Shown one piece after another: positions 27,944 to 36,615 of a stretch of DNA of 64,000 bases (the stretch's first letter is position 1; every line of letters starts with the position of its first letter). The position numbers and the translations under genes are program-made. The notes under the pieces were generated by a model, which was given only the letters and a program-made list of their open reading frames with translations, had not been told where the DNA came from and ran no database searches. The stretch covers positions 434,001 to 498,000 of the forward strand of contig NZ_CANMKO010000003.1 of assembly GCF_947498515.1 (NCBI RefSeq). Direction: 5' to 3'. The stretch comes from an uncultured Pelagimonas sp. (GTDB lineage: Bacteria; Pseudomonadota; Alphaproteobacteria; Rhodobacterales; Rhodobacteraceae).

Positions 27944-28731
27944 CAGGTTTTTCTCACTACAGAACAGCATTTTGGGCCATTGCCACCCGTGAGGTATTGA
28001 GGTTTGTCCATCAAAGGGAACGGTTCATTGCCGCCCTTGTTCGCCCTTTGGTTTGGTTGCTGGTCTTTGCAGCCGGATTTCGCGCCGCCCTCGGGTTATC
28101 AATCACGCCACCCTATCAGACCTACATCACATACGAGACGTATATCGTACCCGGTCTGTGTGGAATGATCCTTCTTTTCAACGGCATGCAAAGCTCACTG
28201 TCGTTGGTCTATGACCGCGAAATGGGATCAATGCGTCTATTGTTGACGGCCCCACTTCCACGTTGGTTCCTATTGTTTTCAAAACTTTGCGGCGCGACCT
28301 TCATCGGAATACTGCAATGCTATGCGTTCTTGGGGATTGCCGCAGTATTTGGAATTACTCTGCCACCATTGGGCTATGTCGCCGTCTTTCCCGCCTTGTT
28401 GTTGGCTGGATTGATGCTTGGGGCGTTGGGCTTGGCACTGTCCAGCTTTATTAAGCAGCTAGAGAATTTTGCCGGCGTGATGAACTTCGTTATTTTCCCG
28501 ATGTTCTTTCTAAGCTCTGCCCTGTATCCGCTTTGGAAAATGGCCGAGTCCTCGGAACTTTTGCACGACATATGTGCCGCAAACCCGTTTACATATGCCG
28601 TAGAGCTTATTCGGTTTGCTTTGTACCAGCAAATGAACTTGGCAGCGTTTGCTTGGACATCTCTCGCGATGATCTGCTTTTTGGCTCTGGCAATGTGGGG
28701 ATATGACCCATCTAGGTCAAAGTCATCTTAG
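27940..28731 (+). CDS. ABC-2 type permease of the PQQ-ADH system (PedC-like)
   Basis: Membrane protein of 263 residues with about six hydrophobic segments. The ABC-2 pattern includes VYDREMGSMRLLLTAPLPRW and the later NFVIFPMFFLSSALYPLWKM. ABC-2 permeases usually export, yet the ped and lut homologues are linked to lanthanide acquisition, so direction is open. It is the last gene of the plus-strand run; a convergent ATPase gene begins 22 bases later, and no clear terminator was seen. Confidence 0.87.
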   Translation: MTGFSHYRTAFWAIATREVLRFVHQRERFIAALVRPLVWLLVFAAGFRAALGLSITPPYQTYITYETYIVPGLCGMILLFNGMQSSLSLVYDREMGSMRLLLTAPLPRWFLLFSKLCGATFIGILQCYAFLGIAAVFGITLPPLGYVAVFPALLLAGLMLGALGLALSSFIKQLENFAGVMNFVIFPMFFLSSALYPLWKMAESSELLHDICAANPFTYAVELIRFALYQQMNLAAFAWTSLAMICFLALAMWGYDPSRSKSS

Positions 28732-28753
28732 ATCAAACACTTACGCCGAACTA

Positions 28754-29389
28754 TTAAACTAAAACTGCAGGTGATCCATCAAGACGCAAAACGCGGTTAC
28801 ATAGGCGTTTTGCTTCGCTCTCGGAATGCGTCACGATCAATGTGGTTGTATCGTGACGCGCTCTAAGCGTTTCAAAAAGCGACATCATTTCATTGGCCAA
28901 GTCATCGTCAAGGGACACAAATGGTTCATCCATCAACAATAAATCGGGGTTGGCCGCAAAAGCCCGTGCCAATGACAGGCGCCGTTGTTGCCCCAAGCTA
29001 AGCTGGCCCGGAAAGGCCGCGCCGCGTCCTGCCAATCCCACCTCATCAAGGGCCTGTTCGGCCACCGCTCGGGACACGCCAAGCGGAAGACAGAGATTGT
29101 CGATCACGTTGCGCCACAAAAGCAATGTGGGTTCCTGAAAAACGACGGCTATTTTTGTGGGCTTAATGATCTTGCCATCAAAACGGGTTTCGAGACCTGC
29201 CAAAACACGTAGAAGACTGGTTTTCCCAATCCCGGATGGACCAGTTAGGGCCAGAGTATCCCCAGAATGCAGTGAAAACTCAACTTGTCCAAGGATCGCT
29301 CGACCACCTAGCGACAAACGAGCCAACGCGATACGGGCGACTTCGCGCCGCCCGTCCTGTTTTTGATCATGCACCAATTGCAGCGCCAT
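28754..29389 (-). CDS. NitT/TauT-type ABC transporter ATPase
   Basis: ATPase of 211 residues. Walker A is GPSGIGKTS, the signature LSLGQQRRLSLARAF and Walker B LLLMDEP. It overlaps the binding-protein gene by one base (TGATG), so these two are an operon. The permease it needs is not next to it; the best candidate is 15071-15832. It is shorter than most family members, which have about 250 residues. Confidence 0.85.
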   Translation of the reverse strand: MALQLVHDQKQDGRREVARIALARLSLGGRAILGQVEFSLHSGDTLALTGPSGIGKTSLLRVLAGLETRFDGKIIKPTKIAVVFQEPTLLLWRNVIDNLCLPLGVSRAVAEQALDEVGLAGRGAAFPGQLSLGQQRRLSLARAFAANPDLLLMDEPFVSLDDDLANEMMSLFETLRARHDTTTLIVTHSESEAKRLCNRVLRLDGSPAVLV

Positions 29390-30363
29390 CAGGAGCCCGG
29401 TTGAACAAAGATACCATCAGGAAGGTCTTGCGCCTTGCCAACGAGATCCTCGCCGCCAAGCTTGGCCATCAAAGCCAGCATTTTTGCGGCGGCATCCTCA
29501 TCAACAGGCCCAGCGTCCGGTATACCGGCCCGGAAACCGGCCTTGAGAGCATCAAACTGGGCATCCGTTTTGGCATTCATACGAGGGCGCAGACGATCCC
29601 ATTCAGCATCGTCTCTTGCGAGTAAATCCTTGGCGTTACGCGACGCTTGTGCCATGGCATGCACCAGTTCTGGATTGTCGCGTAGCATTTCGCCCTTAAG
29701 AACATATCCCAAGAGCGGCGTTTGCGTGTCCAACCCCAAGGCCTCGGCGGCTTGATCAACTGTGACCAAAGGCTTCATCCCGCCAGCTTCCATTTTCGCC
29801 AAGAAGTGCCAAAAGTTGATCGCCCCACCCAGCTCACCTTGAAGTGCTGTTTTGAAGATCAATGGTGGCGCGCCAAACACCTGTTCCGTCTCAGCGGCGA
29901 GGTCGACACCGTGTTCTTGCTCGGCATAAGCCTGCAAAATCAACCACGACTTGTCCAAAGGTCCCCCTGCAATGCCGATTTTCTGACCTTTGAGATCGGC
30001 CAAAGTCTGGGCTTCGCTGTCGCCAGGTACCATCAAAGCCCCAACCGCGCGGCTATAGGGAATAAAGACAAAATCCTTGCCTGCGGCGCGCTGACGCGCG
30101 ACCCAAAGCCAGTCGGAAACAATGACGTCTGCTTCGCCACCTTGAAAGGCGACCTTGGCTGCGGAACCGCCCGCAACACCTTGAACTTCCAGCGCAAAAC
30201 CGTTTTTTGCATCAAACTGATTGTGCTTGATCACGTCCAGTTCCCAGTTCACGGTACCATATTGCAAGACCGCGGCCCGCAACACCGGGGCCTCGGCCCA
30301 CGCGGCACCGGCCAAAGTGATCAAAGCTGCGGCACTCCCGCGTAAAACCTTCATAAATGACAT
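29389..30363 (-). CDS. NitT/TauT-type periplasmic binding protein
   Basis: Periplasmic protein of 324 residues with a signal peptide ending near AAWA. The fold resembles NMT1/SsuA: VLQYGTVNWELDVIKHNQFD, then GEADVIVSDWLWVARQRAAG. The start at 30363 has GGGAGG at five to six bases; a longer frame reaching 30477 is not supported. It is divergent from the small cytochrome gene. Ligand unknown; the family usually takes up sulfonates, nitrate or aromatic and pyrimidine compounds. Its place here suggests a substrate or cofactor precursor of the alcohol pathway. Confidence 0.85.
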   Translation of the reverse strand: MSFMKVLRGSAAALITLAGAAWAEAPVLRAAVLQYGTVNWELDVIKHNQFDAKNGFALEVQGVAGGSAAKVAFQGGEADVIVSDWLWVARQRAAGKDFVFIPYSRAVGALMVPGDSEAQTLADLKGQKIGIAGGPLDKSWLILQAYAEQEHGVDLAAETEQVFGAPPLIFKTALQGELGGAINFWHFLAKMEAGGMKPLVTVDQAAEALGLDTQTPLLGYVLKGEMLRDNPELVHAMAQASRNAKDLLARDDAEWDRLRPRMNAKTDAQFDALKAGFRAGIPDAGPVDEDAAAKMLALMAKLGGEDLVGKAQDLPDGIFVQPGS

Positions 30364-30410
30364 GCCAACCTCCCTAGGCTTGTTGCCGTGATCGTAGCAG
30401 CAGACCTTGG

Positions 30411-30432
30411 GATAGGTATACGACCATTGGAC
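30411..30432. promoter_or_regulatory. Shared island motif in the binding-protein/cytochrome divergent gap
   Basis: GGATAGGTA is followed by TACGACCATTGGAC (30419-30432). The ACCATTGGAC part is identical to 24381-24390, and TACGACC recurs at 24442 (minus strand) and 31641. Confidence 0.5.
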
Positions 30433-30525
30433 AAGCCACGCACCGCCCCCCCGTTGATATGCATCAAGTGAGCCCACCCGGCACCGAATTATGCTTGCGC
30501 CAAGCTAATCAAAAGGAGAATGCGC

Positions 30526-30948
30526 ATGAACCGCTTTCTAACTATGGCCGTCGCCTGTTTGCCCCTCGTTGGATTTTCCGCTGCTCCCGCTGCGGCCTCT
30601 GACGTGTTTGAGAAAATCAAAATTGACGCAGGTCAAACTTTGTACGACCGCTCGTGCCGCCGTTGCCACGCAGCAGATTCAGATGACCCATCTTATGGTC
30701 CGCCGCTGGAAAACATCCTGTATCGCGCCGCAGGCTCTTATGAGGGCTATGATTATTCCATCGCAATGGAAGCATCCGGCATTGTTTGGACACCCGGTGC
30801 CGTACGCGCATGGATGGAAGACAATGACGGGTTTATGCCGGGCACCAAAATGCGCCATGTCGGCATCGAAGACCGTACTGTTCAGGATTTTATCCTAGCC
30901 TACCTTGGCTCAATCAGCACTCAGGACAATAAGCAGATTTCTGAATAG
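30526..30948 (+). CDS. Small exported c-type cytochrome (XoxG-like)
   Basis: Mono-haem cytochrome of 140 residues. A signal peptide ends near PAAA, CRRCH is at residues 44-48, and GFMPGTKM holds a likely Met ligand. AAGGAG lies eight bases before the ATG at 30526; an ATG six bases earlier is too close to it. It is probably the second electron carrier of the quinoprotein system, possibly feeding an oxidase. Confidence 0.85.
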   Translation: MNRFLTMAVACLPLVGFSAAPAAASDVFEKIKIDAGQTLYDRSCRRCHAADSDDPSYGPPLENILYRAAGSYEGYDYSIAMEASGIVWTPGAVRAWMEDNDGFMPGTKMRHVGIEDRTVQDFILAYLGSISTQDNKQISE

Positions 30949-30970
30949 CTTATCAGTCTAGTTTTCTCTG

Positions 30971-31008
30971 CAAAGCCGCGCGGTTCTGATCGTGCGGCTT
31001 TGTTTTTG
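30971..31008. terminator. Terminator after the small cytochrome gene
   Basis: CAAAGCCGC pairs with GCGGCTTTG across a 14-base loop, followed by TTTTTG on the plus strand. It lies between convergent genes. Confidence 0.75.
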
Positions 31009-31022
31009 TTTGAATAAACGGT

Positions 31023-31562
31023 TTATCCTTCTGGACCGATCACGAGTTGGGGAAGCCAATGGCTATCCGGGTCACCGGGTTCCAGATCCGTTGGTTTCAA
31101 CGGGCGCAATTCCCCCGCATCTGGTGGAACAGAAAGAACATTCATATCCATTTCATGCAGGTCACCAACCAGATTTCCGTCCTGCTCGGTCAGCTCATAG
31201 TAGACACCATTCCACATATCTATTCCGTAGCTTCCCGCCTTTTTCCAAAGGAACAGGAAATCATATTCCAAGTCGGTCGGGTCACTAGAAATATCGCGTT
31301 TTATTTCATATGGATACGGCACATGGCACCACAGCATTTCAGGCCCATCGACGCATTTGAACGGCCGCATGGATAGGAAATGATCCGAAAATGGAGCCTC
31401 ATCCAAAGTCAGCTTATAGGCGCCATCCGTGACGTCCACGGATGCGATGTGAATGCGTTTCCCGTCTTGGTCTTGCAACCAAACACCGTGCTGCCCGTCC
31501 TCAAGTGCCACCCCCGGCCCGGCCCATATCGCTACAACCCCTAAGAGAATCAGTTTCTTCAT
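31023..31562 (-). CDS. Hypothetical exported protein
   Basis: Protein of 179 residues with a clear signal peptide ([20 protein letters not shown]). The mature part is acidic, with two Cys in [15 protein letters not shown] that could form a disulfide. No domain recognised. It is divergent from the alcohol dehydrogenase gene with a shared 210-base promoter region, so it may be expressed with the island. Confidence 0.7.
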   Translation of the reverse strand: MKKLILLGVVAIWAGPGVALEDGQHGVWLQDQDGKRIHIASVDVTDGAYKLTLDEAPFSDHFLSMRPFKCVDGPEMLWCHVPYPYEIKRDISSDPTDLEYDFLFLWKKAGSYGIDMWNGVYYELTEQDGNLVGDLHEMDMNVLSVPPDAGELRPLKPTDLEPGDPDSHWLPQLVIGPEG

Positions 31563-31631
31563 CTTGGCGCTCCTTTAGCTTGGCGAATCTCCCTTAGGCT
31601 GGGACGAATCACGACAGTCCTGTCAAGTCTG

Positions 31632-31652
31632 CAAGGGTCGTACGACCTATGG
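31632..31652. promoter_or_regulatory. Palindromic island motif upstream of the PQQ alcohol dehydrogenase
   Basis: GGTCGTACGACC (31636-31647) is a perfect palindrome; the right half extends to TACGACCTATGG (31641-31652). The same half-site occurs in the two other divergent gaps of the island. It lies about 120 bases before the dehydrogenase start, a good position for an activator. Confidence 0.55.
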
Positions 31653-31772
31653 CGCGTTCCGAGAAATCACGTTCTCTTTATAGTGTTGACCCAGGGAGAG
31701 GACCGTCCGTTCTGTAAATTACACATTTATTGGGCGGTCTCATCACGACTGAATGTTCACGGGAGGACTGAC

Positions 31773-33533
31773 ATGAACAAATTCGTCGCCGCTGTCGCAG
31801 TAAGCCTTATTGGTGCCACGGGCGCCATGGCCAATGTGACCGAAGAAATGCTGGCCAATGACCAAACCATCACGGATCAAATCGTGACCAATGGCATGGG
31901 CCGTCACTTGCAACGCTACAGCCCGCTCGACACGTTGAACAAAGACAACGTCAAAAGCTTGGTACCCGCATGGGCCTTTTCGCTTGGTGGTGAAAAGCAG
32001 CGTGGTCAAGAAACTCAGCCGCTGATTTATGACGGTGTGATGTATATCACCGGGTCTTATTCGCGGATGTATGCGATTGACGTCAAAACCGGCAAAGAGC
32101 TCTGGCAGTACGATGCCCGTTTGCCCGAAGGCATTTTGCCGTGCTGTGACGTGATCAACCGCGGTGCCGCGATCTATGGTGACAAGGTCATCTTTGGTAC
32201 GTTGGACGCCCGCATCGTTGCGCTTGACGCCAAGACCGGTGACGTTGTGTGGCGTGACAAGATCGCCAACTACAAAGAAGGCTATTCCTATACTGCCGCG
32301 CCTCTTATCGTGAATGGCCTTGTCATCACCGGTAACTCGGGTGGTGAATTCGGCATCGTTGGTACGGTTCAGGCGCGTGACGTCAACACCGGCGACATGG
32401 TTTGGGAACGCCCCGTTATCGAAGGTCACATGGGAACGTTAAACGGTGAACCATCGACCATGACCGGTGAGCTGAACGCGACTTGGCCCGGTGACATGTG
32501 GAAAACCGGTGGCGGTGCCACATGGTTGGGCGGCTCGTATGATGCGCGCACTGACACGCTGATCTTTGGGGCCGGTAACCCTGCCCCTTGGAACAGCTGG
32601 CTGCGTGACGCGGGTCAGGACAATTCCGGCAAAGGTGACAACCTTTATGCCGCAAGTCGCATCGGTATTGACCCGGCTACCGGCGAAATCAAATGGCACT
32701 ATCAGACCACGCCGCGCGAAGGCTGGGATTATGACGGTGTGAACGAAGTTGTGGCCTTTGACGACAAAGACGGCAACCAACGTTTGGCAACCGCCGACCG
32801 TAACGGTTTCTTCTATGTTCTAGATGCGGCAGACGGTGGATTTGTTTCCGCGGCCCCCTTCGTCAAAGATATCAGCTGGGCGTCGGGTATCGATGATACC
32901 GGCCGTCCGATCTTTAACGAAGACAATCGCCCTGGTGATCCAACCGAAGCCGCCGATGGTAAAAAAGGCGACGTAATCTTTGCCTCGCCTTCGTTCCTTG
33001 GTGGTAAAAACTGGATGCCAATGGCGTTTAGCCAAAACACCGGCAATTTCTATGTACCATCCAACGAATGGGGCATGGATATCTGGAACGAGCCGATTTC
33101 CTACAAAAAAGGCGCGGCTTACCTCGGTGCTGGTTTCACCATCAAACCCAACTACGAAGACCACATTGGCTCGCTCAAAGCAATTGATCCGGCCACTGGC
33201 GATTGGGTCTGGGAATACAAGAATGACGCACCACTTTGGTCGGGCGTTATGACCACCGCGGGCGGTCTGGTATTCTTCGGAACTCCTGAAGGTGAATTCA
33301 TCGCGCTTGATGATGCCACAGGTGAAAAACTGTGGTCCTTCCAGACTGGCTCCGGCATCGTTGGTCAGCCTGTCACATGGGAACAGGACGGTGAACAGTA
33401 CGTGTCGATCATGTCCGGCTGGGGTGGCGCGGTTCCACTCTGGGGCGGCGAAGTTGCCAAAAAGGTAAACTATCTGAACCAAGGTGGCCTGATGTGGACC
33501 TTCCGTCTGCCAAAGGAAATGGCGTCTAACTAA
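31773..33533 (+). CDS. PQQ-dependent alcohol dehydrogenase, lanthanide-type signature
   Basis: Periplasmic quinoprotein with an eight-blade propeller, 586 residues, signal peptide ending near GAMA. The vicinal disulfide is Cys124-Cys125 ([10 protein letters not shown]). Metal and PQQ ligands appear as Glu192 (GGEFG), Asn269 (GAGNP) and the catalytic Asp319 in [10 protein letters not shown] second Asp (321) two residues after the catalytic one is the mark of lanthanide-dependent enzymes such as XoxF, ExaF and PedH; calcium enzymes have Ala or Ser there. The sequence around it is closer to the ethanol-type group than to methanol dehydrogenase, so an ExaF/PedH-like role is likely. GGGAGG precedes the ATG. 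Substrate range is not known. Confidence 0.9.
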   Translation: MNKFVAAVAVSLIGATGAMANVTEEMLANDQTITDQIVTNGMGRHLQRYSPLDTLNKDNVKSLVPAWAFSLGGEKQRGQETQPLIYDGVMYITGSYSRMYAIDVKTGKELWQYDARLPEGILPCCDVINRGAAIYGDKVIFGTLDARIVALDAKTGDVVWRDKIANYKEGYSYTAAPLIVNGLVITGNSGGEFGIVGTVQARDVNTGDMVWERPVIEGHMGTLNGEPSTMTGELNATWPGDMWKTGGGATWLGGSYDARTDTLIFGAGNPAPWNSWLRDAGQDNSGKGDNLYAASRIGIDPATGEIKWHYQTTPREGWDYDGVNEVVAFDDKDGNQRLATADRNGFFYVLDAADGGFVSAAPFVKDISWASGIDDTGRPIFNEDNRPGDPTEAADGKKGDVIFASPSFLGGKNWMPMAFSQNTGNFYVPSNEWGMDIWNEPISYKKGAAYLGAGFTIKPNYEDHIGSLKAIDPATGDWVWEYKNDAPLWSGVMTTAGGLVFFGTPEGEFIALDDATGEKLWSFQTGSGIVGQPVTWEQDGEQYVSIMSGWGGAVPLWGGEVAKKVNYLNQGGLMWTFRLPKEMASN

Positions 33534-33557
33534 GGCACCGACCTTTCCGAAAAACAG

Positions 33558-33588
33558 AAACGCCCATAGGAAACTGTGGGCGTTTTCC
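33558..33588 (+). terminator. Terminator after the alcohol dehydrogenase
   Basis: AAACGCCCATAG, loop GAAA and CTGTGGGCGTTTT form a hairpin with a T run, starting 24 bases after the stop codon. Confidence 0.85.
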
Positions 33589-33635
33589 TATTTGGGGGGA
33601 CATTTGTAGCGTCTAGGCAAACGAAGGTTTTCGAA

Positions 33636-33824
33636 CTAATTCGCCGAAAGTTTCATGTCCTTGGTCATAAGGGCAGCTTTCAATTCTCCCCCCTTGTAGC
33701 GGTCCAAGCTGAAGCTCACATTCACAGCATCAAAAAGAACGAGATCAAAAGCCATTCGTCCGCGCGGTGGGAAAACGTCATCGCGGTAACTGGGCCAAGC
33801 GCCGCCATGCATGATCATCAGCAA
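33636..33824 (-). pseudogene. Possible short remnant coding region
   Basis: A minus-strand frame of about 62-70 codons reads MHGGAWPSYRDDVFPPRGR and later FSLDRYKGGELKAAL, which looks like real protein sequence. It has only a TTG start, no ribosome site and no recognised family. The rest of the 33540-33960 gap holds a plus-strand frame with poor composition. It may be the C-terminal leftover of a lost gene. Confidence 0.25.
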
Positions 33825-33928
33825 AGCAGTGCGAATAAATTGATAGTCCTAAAGGACCAACAACCGTTCCTTATAACTGATCACGCTCTGCACCTTTCAA
33901 AACCTGAACGAAGAAACGTACAAACAAC

Positions 33929-33960
33929 GCACCAGCCAAAGGCATTCCCTTGGCTGGTGC
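33929..33960 (-). terminator. Hairpin after the HerA-like gene
   Basis: An eleven-pair perfect stem (GCACCAGCCAA with TTGGCTGGTGC, ten-base loop) starts six bases after the stop codon of the minus-strand gene. The following bases are T-rich but interrupted, so it may be a weak terminator or a stabilising hairpin. Confidence 0.6.
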
Positions 33961-33965
33961 CGATG

Positions 33966-35507
33966 TTACCGACCTTTGAACAATCCACCCAGAATACCGC
34001 GCACAATGCGTTTTCCAGTGGTGCCAGTTAGCTCTTTCATTACCATCTTGGTCATGGCGTCGCCAAAACTTTCGGTTTTACGGGCACGGCGTGATGAAGA
34101 TCTGGAAACTCGTGTTCCGCTATAGCGGCGCCCGGCGCGGTACTCACGCTGCGCGGTTTCCATGTCTTCTTCTTCAGATTCAGCTTGTTCCGCCGCCCGG
34201 GCCGCCGCCTCGGCCTGAGCTTTCAAAATCTCATAGGCCGATTTACGATCCAGCGTTGTTTCGTATTTTCCTTTCAAATCGGACCCGGCCACAATTGCCC
34301 GACGTTCCGGGGCCGATATTGGCCCAAGTTGCGACGATGGCGGGCGAATCAACGTTCGTTGAACAATACCGGGCACACCCTTTTTTTGGAGCATTGAGGT
34401 CACGGCTTCACCGACCCCAACTTCGCGGATGGCCTGTTCCGTGTCGAAATCCGGATTGGGCCGATAGGTTTCTGCCGCCATGCGCAGGGCTTTTTTGTCC
34501 CGTGCCGTAAAGGCGCGCAGCGCATGTTGAATGCGGTTTCCGAGTTGGCCGAGAATGTCTTCGGGCACATCATCGGGGTTTTGCGTGATGAAATAGACAC
34601 CTACCCCCTTGGAGCGGATAAGGCGCGCCACTTGCTCAACCTTATCGACCAAAGCCTTGGGGGCATCATCAAACAACAAGTGCGCTTCGTCGAAAAAGAA
34701 AACCAGTTTGGGTTTGTCCGGGTCGCCCACCTCTGGAAGCTCTTCGAACAATTCCGACAACAACCAAAGCAGGAATGTTGAATAAAGCCGAGGTGAGGAC
34801 ATCAATTCATCCGCTGCCAAAATATTGACTTGGCCGCGCCCCTGCCCATCAACCCGCATTAGATCGGACAAAGCCAGCGCCGGTTCGCCAAAGAAATTGC
34901 CGCCGCCCTGATTCTCGATCACCAATAAACGGCGTTGGATTGCCCCGATCGAAGCCGTGGAAATATTGCCATAACGCAAGGAAAGGTCTTTGCGATTCTC
35001 GCCCATCCACACCAACATGGCGCGGATATCCGAAAGATCGAGCAACGGCAGCCCCTCTTCATCCGAAAGCCGGAAAGCAATGTTCAAAATGCCTTCTTGC
35101 GCCTCGGACAAATCAAGCAATCGCGACAACAACAACGGCCCCATTTCGGCGACCGTGGTGCGCACGGGATGGCCTTGTTTCCCAAAGAGGTCCCAGAAGG
35201 TCACCGGAAAGGATTCGTATGTGTAGTCGTCAAACCCAATGGTTTCGGCACGCCCCATAAAGGCATCATGGAGCTTGTGAGCCGCGTTGCCAGCAACCGC
35301 CATGCCCGACAGGTCACCTTTCACATCAGCCATAAAAACAGGGACGCCGGCGTTGGCAAAACCCTCGGCCAAGATTTGAAGCGTGACTGTTTTCCCGGTC
35401 CCGGTAGCCCCGGCAACAAGCCCATGCCGGTTGGCATATTTATGGCTGAGCCATTGCTTTTCGGCGTAGTTTTTACCACCGCCACCAAGGAAAGTTCCAT
35501 TTGTCAT
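33966..35507 (-). CDS. HerA-like ATPase (DUF853 family)
   Basis: Protein of 513 residues of the bacterial HerA/FtsK-like P-loop family DUF853. Walker A is GATGTGKT near residue 30, Walker B is LVFFFDEAHLL near 270, and ITQNPDDVPEDILGQLGNRIQHALRAF is the typical later segment. A Ser/Arg-rich linker (YSGTRVSRSSSRRARK) precedes a short C-terminal helix. Its cellular role is not settled; DNA translocation is assumed from the fold. No NurA-like nuclease is next to it. The ATG at 35507 has GGAGAA upstream. Confidence 0.9.
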   Translation of the reverse strand: MTNGTFLGGGGKNYAEKQWLSHKYANRHGLVAGATGTGKTVTLQILAEGFANAGVPVFMADVKGDLSGMAVAGNAAHKLHDAFMGRAETIGFDDYTYESFPVTFWDLFGKQGHPVRTTVAEMGPLLLSRLLDLSEAQEGILNIAFRLSDEEGLPLLDLSDIRAMLVWMGENRKDLSLRYGNISTASIGAIQRRLLVIENQGGGNFFGEPALALSDLMRVDGQGRGQVNILAADELMSSPRLYSTFLLWLLSELFEELPEVGDPDKPKLVFFFDEAHLLFDDAPKALVDKVEQVARLIRSKGVGVYFITQNPDDVPEDILGQLGNRIQHALRAFTARDKKALRMAAETYRPNPDFDTEQAIREVGVGEAVTSMLQKKGVPGIVQRTLIRPPSSQLGPISAPERRAIVAGSDLKGKYETTLDRKSAYEILKAQAEAAARAAEQAESEEEDMETAQREYRAGRRYSGTRVSRSSSRRARKTESFGDAMTKMVMKELTGTTGKRIVRGILGGLFKGR

Positions 35508-35570
35508 CAAAGTTCTCCACAAGCGTACGGTGGCAAACATACATCCTTAACTTTTCCTCGCCAGTATCAT

Positions 35571-35660
35571 CTGCAGTTCCGGGGCGACATGTCCTCTCCT
35601 GCCCTGGACAGACTTCCTCCCTGTCAGACTGGCCGCGCCTTTTGGCGCGGCTCTTTTTTT
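35571..35660 (+). ncRNA. Predicted small RNA with C-rich anti-Shine-Dalgarno loops
   Basis: The region lies in the 450-base gap between two divergent protein genes. TGTCC/GGACA (35590-35610) encloses the loop TCTCCTGCCCT. The overlapping alternative GACAG/CTGTC (35607-35625) encloses ACTTCCTCC. A very strong terminator follows: GCCGCGCC, TTTT, GGCGCGGC, then T runs (35632-35660). C-rich loops on hairpins before a terminator are typical of alphaproteobacterial regulatory RNAs that bind ribosome sites. The 5' end is not defined; a weak TATCAT lies at 35565. No coding frame is plausible. Confidence 0.55.
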
Positions 35661-35706
35661 TCTGCTATCTTGCGAAATTCACATGGAAATTTCTGCGAAA
35701 AACCTG

Positions 35707-35807
35707 TTGACCCCCGGCCAAGACTTTCGTAGCGTCCCCTCAATGACAAAGTCGGCCAGTCCGACAGGGAGTGAAATGGAAAGGGGCCGCACTGGCCCCT
35801 TTCCTTT
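35707..35807 (+). ncRNA. Second predicted small RNA, with promoter and terminator
   Basis: TTGACC (35707-35712) and TAGCGT (35730-35735) are 17 bases apart and would start transcription near 35742. The transcript holds the hairpin GTCGG-CCAGT-CCGAC (35751-35765). It ends in a perfect eleven-pair stem GGAAAGGGGCC/GGCCCCTTTCC (35778-35804) followed by TTT. It is about 65 bases long and independent of the ialB-like gene, since its terminator lies 150 bases before that start. Confidence 0.5.
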
Positions 35808-35956
35808 GCCCATTCGAAATTTTGAAATTCAGATACATGTCAAAAACGGGCGGCAAATCGCGCATCTTGCTGCAAGGTCGGGTTTTTCTGGACTGACACC
35901 GCCGTCTCATCGTGTTAATCGATCCTTCAGAATTGATCGGATTTCAGGGGATTTCC

Positions 35957-36601
35957 ATGAACAAACCGCTTCTCACCATGTCTTTGATTGCAGCCATGGC
36001 TGCAGCACCTGTTTTTGCGCAAAGCGAAGAGCCAGTCCAACCTGTCGCCGACGAAGCGGCTGACGTGGAGGAAGGTGCCGTTATCAAAGCTGACGTTCCA
36101 GAACTGGATATGGGCGAAGACCCAAATGCACCCAAGCCACAACAGTCCGGCCCTACAACATACACTCAAGACGGGTTTGGCGACTGGCAATTACAGTGCT
36201 TGGAAGTGACTGATGGCGACGATGTCTGCCAGATGTACCAGCTGCTCAAAGACTCCGCCGGCAATAGCGTTGCCGAAGTCAACATCTTCAAAATCAAAGA
36301 TGGTGGTCAAGCGGTTGCAGGCGGGACTTTCATCGTGCCGCTCGAAACGCTTTTGCCACAAAAGCTGACTATCACCGTCGATGGCGGCTCAGCGCGTCGC
36401 TACGACTATTCCTTCTGTAGCCAAATCGGCTGCTATGCACGTGTTGGCCTAACTGCCGAAGACATTCAGCGTTACAAAGCCGGTGCAAAAGCGGAAATCC
36501 TTATCGTTCCTGCAGTAGCAGCCAACAAAAAGGTTGTTGTGGAAATGTCCTTGAAAGGCTTCACCGCCGCTTACAAAGCAGCGTCCACCGTCGCCCAGTA
36601 A
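35957..36601 (+). CDS. IalB-like exported protein
   Basis: Invasion-associated locus B family, 214 residues. A signal peptide ends near APVFAQ, followed by an acidic linker. The IalB domain follows: FGDWQLQCLEVTDGDDVCQ and later SFCSQIGCYARVGL, with two Cys pairs that probably form disulfides. In Bartonella IalB aids red-cell invasion, but free-living alphaproteobacteria have many copies with unknown envelope roles. The ATG at 35957 follows AGGGGA. Confidence 0.88.
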   Translation: MNKPLLTMSLIAAMAAAPVFAQSEEPVQPVADEAADVEEGAVIKADVPELDMGEDPNAPKPQQSGPTTYTQDGFGDWQLQCLEVTDGDDVCQMYQLLKDSAGNSVAEVNIFKIKDGGQAVAGGTFIVPLETLLPQKLTITVDGGSARRYDYSFCSQIGCYARVGLTAEDIQRYKAGAKAEILIVPAVAANKKVVVEMSLKGFTAAYKAASTVAQ

Positions 36602-36615
36602 GACACCAAGATAAG

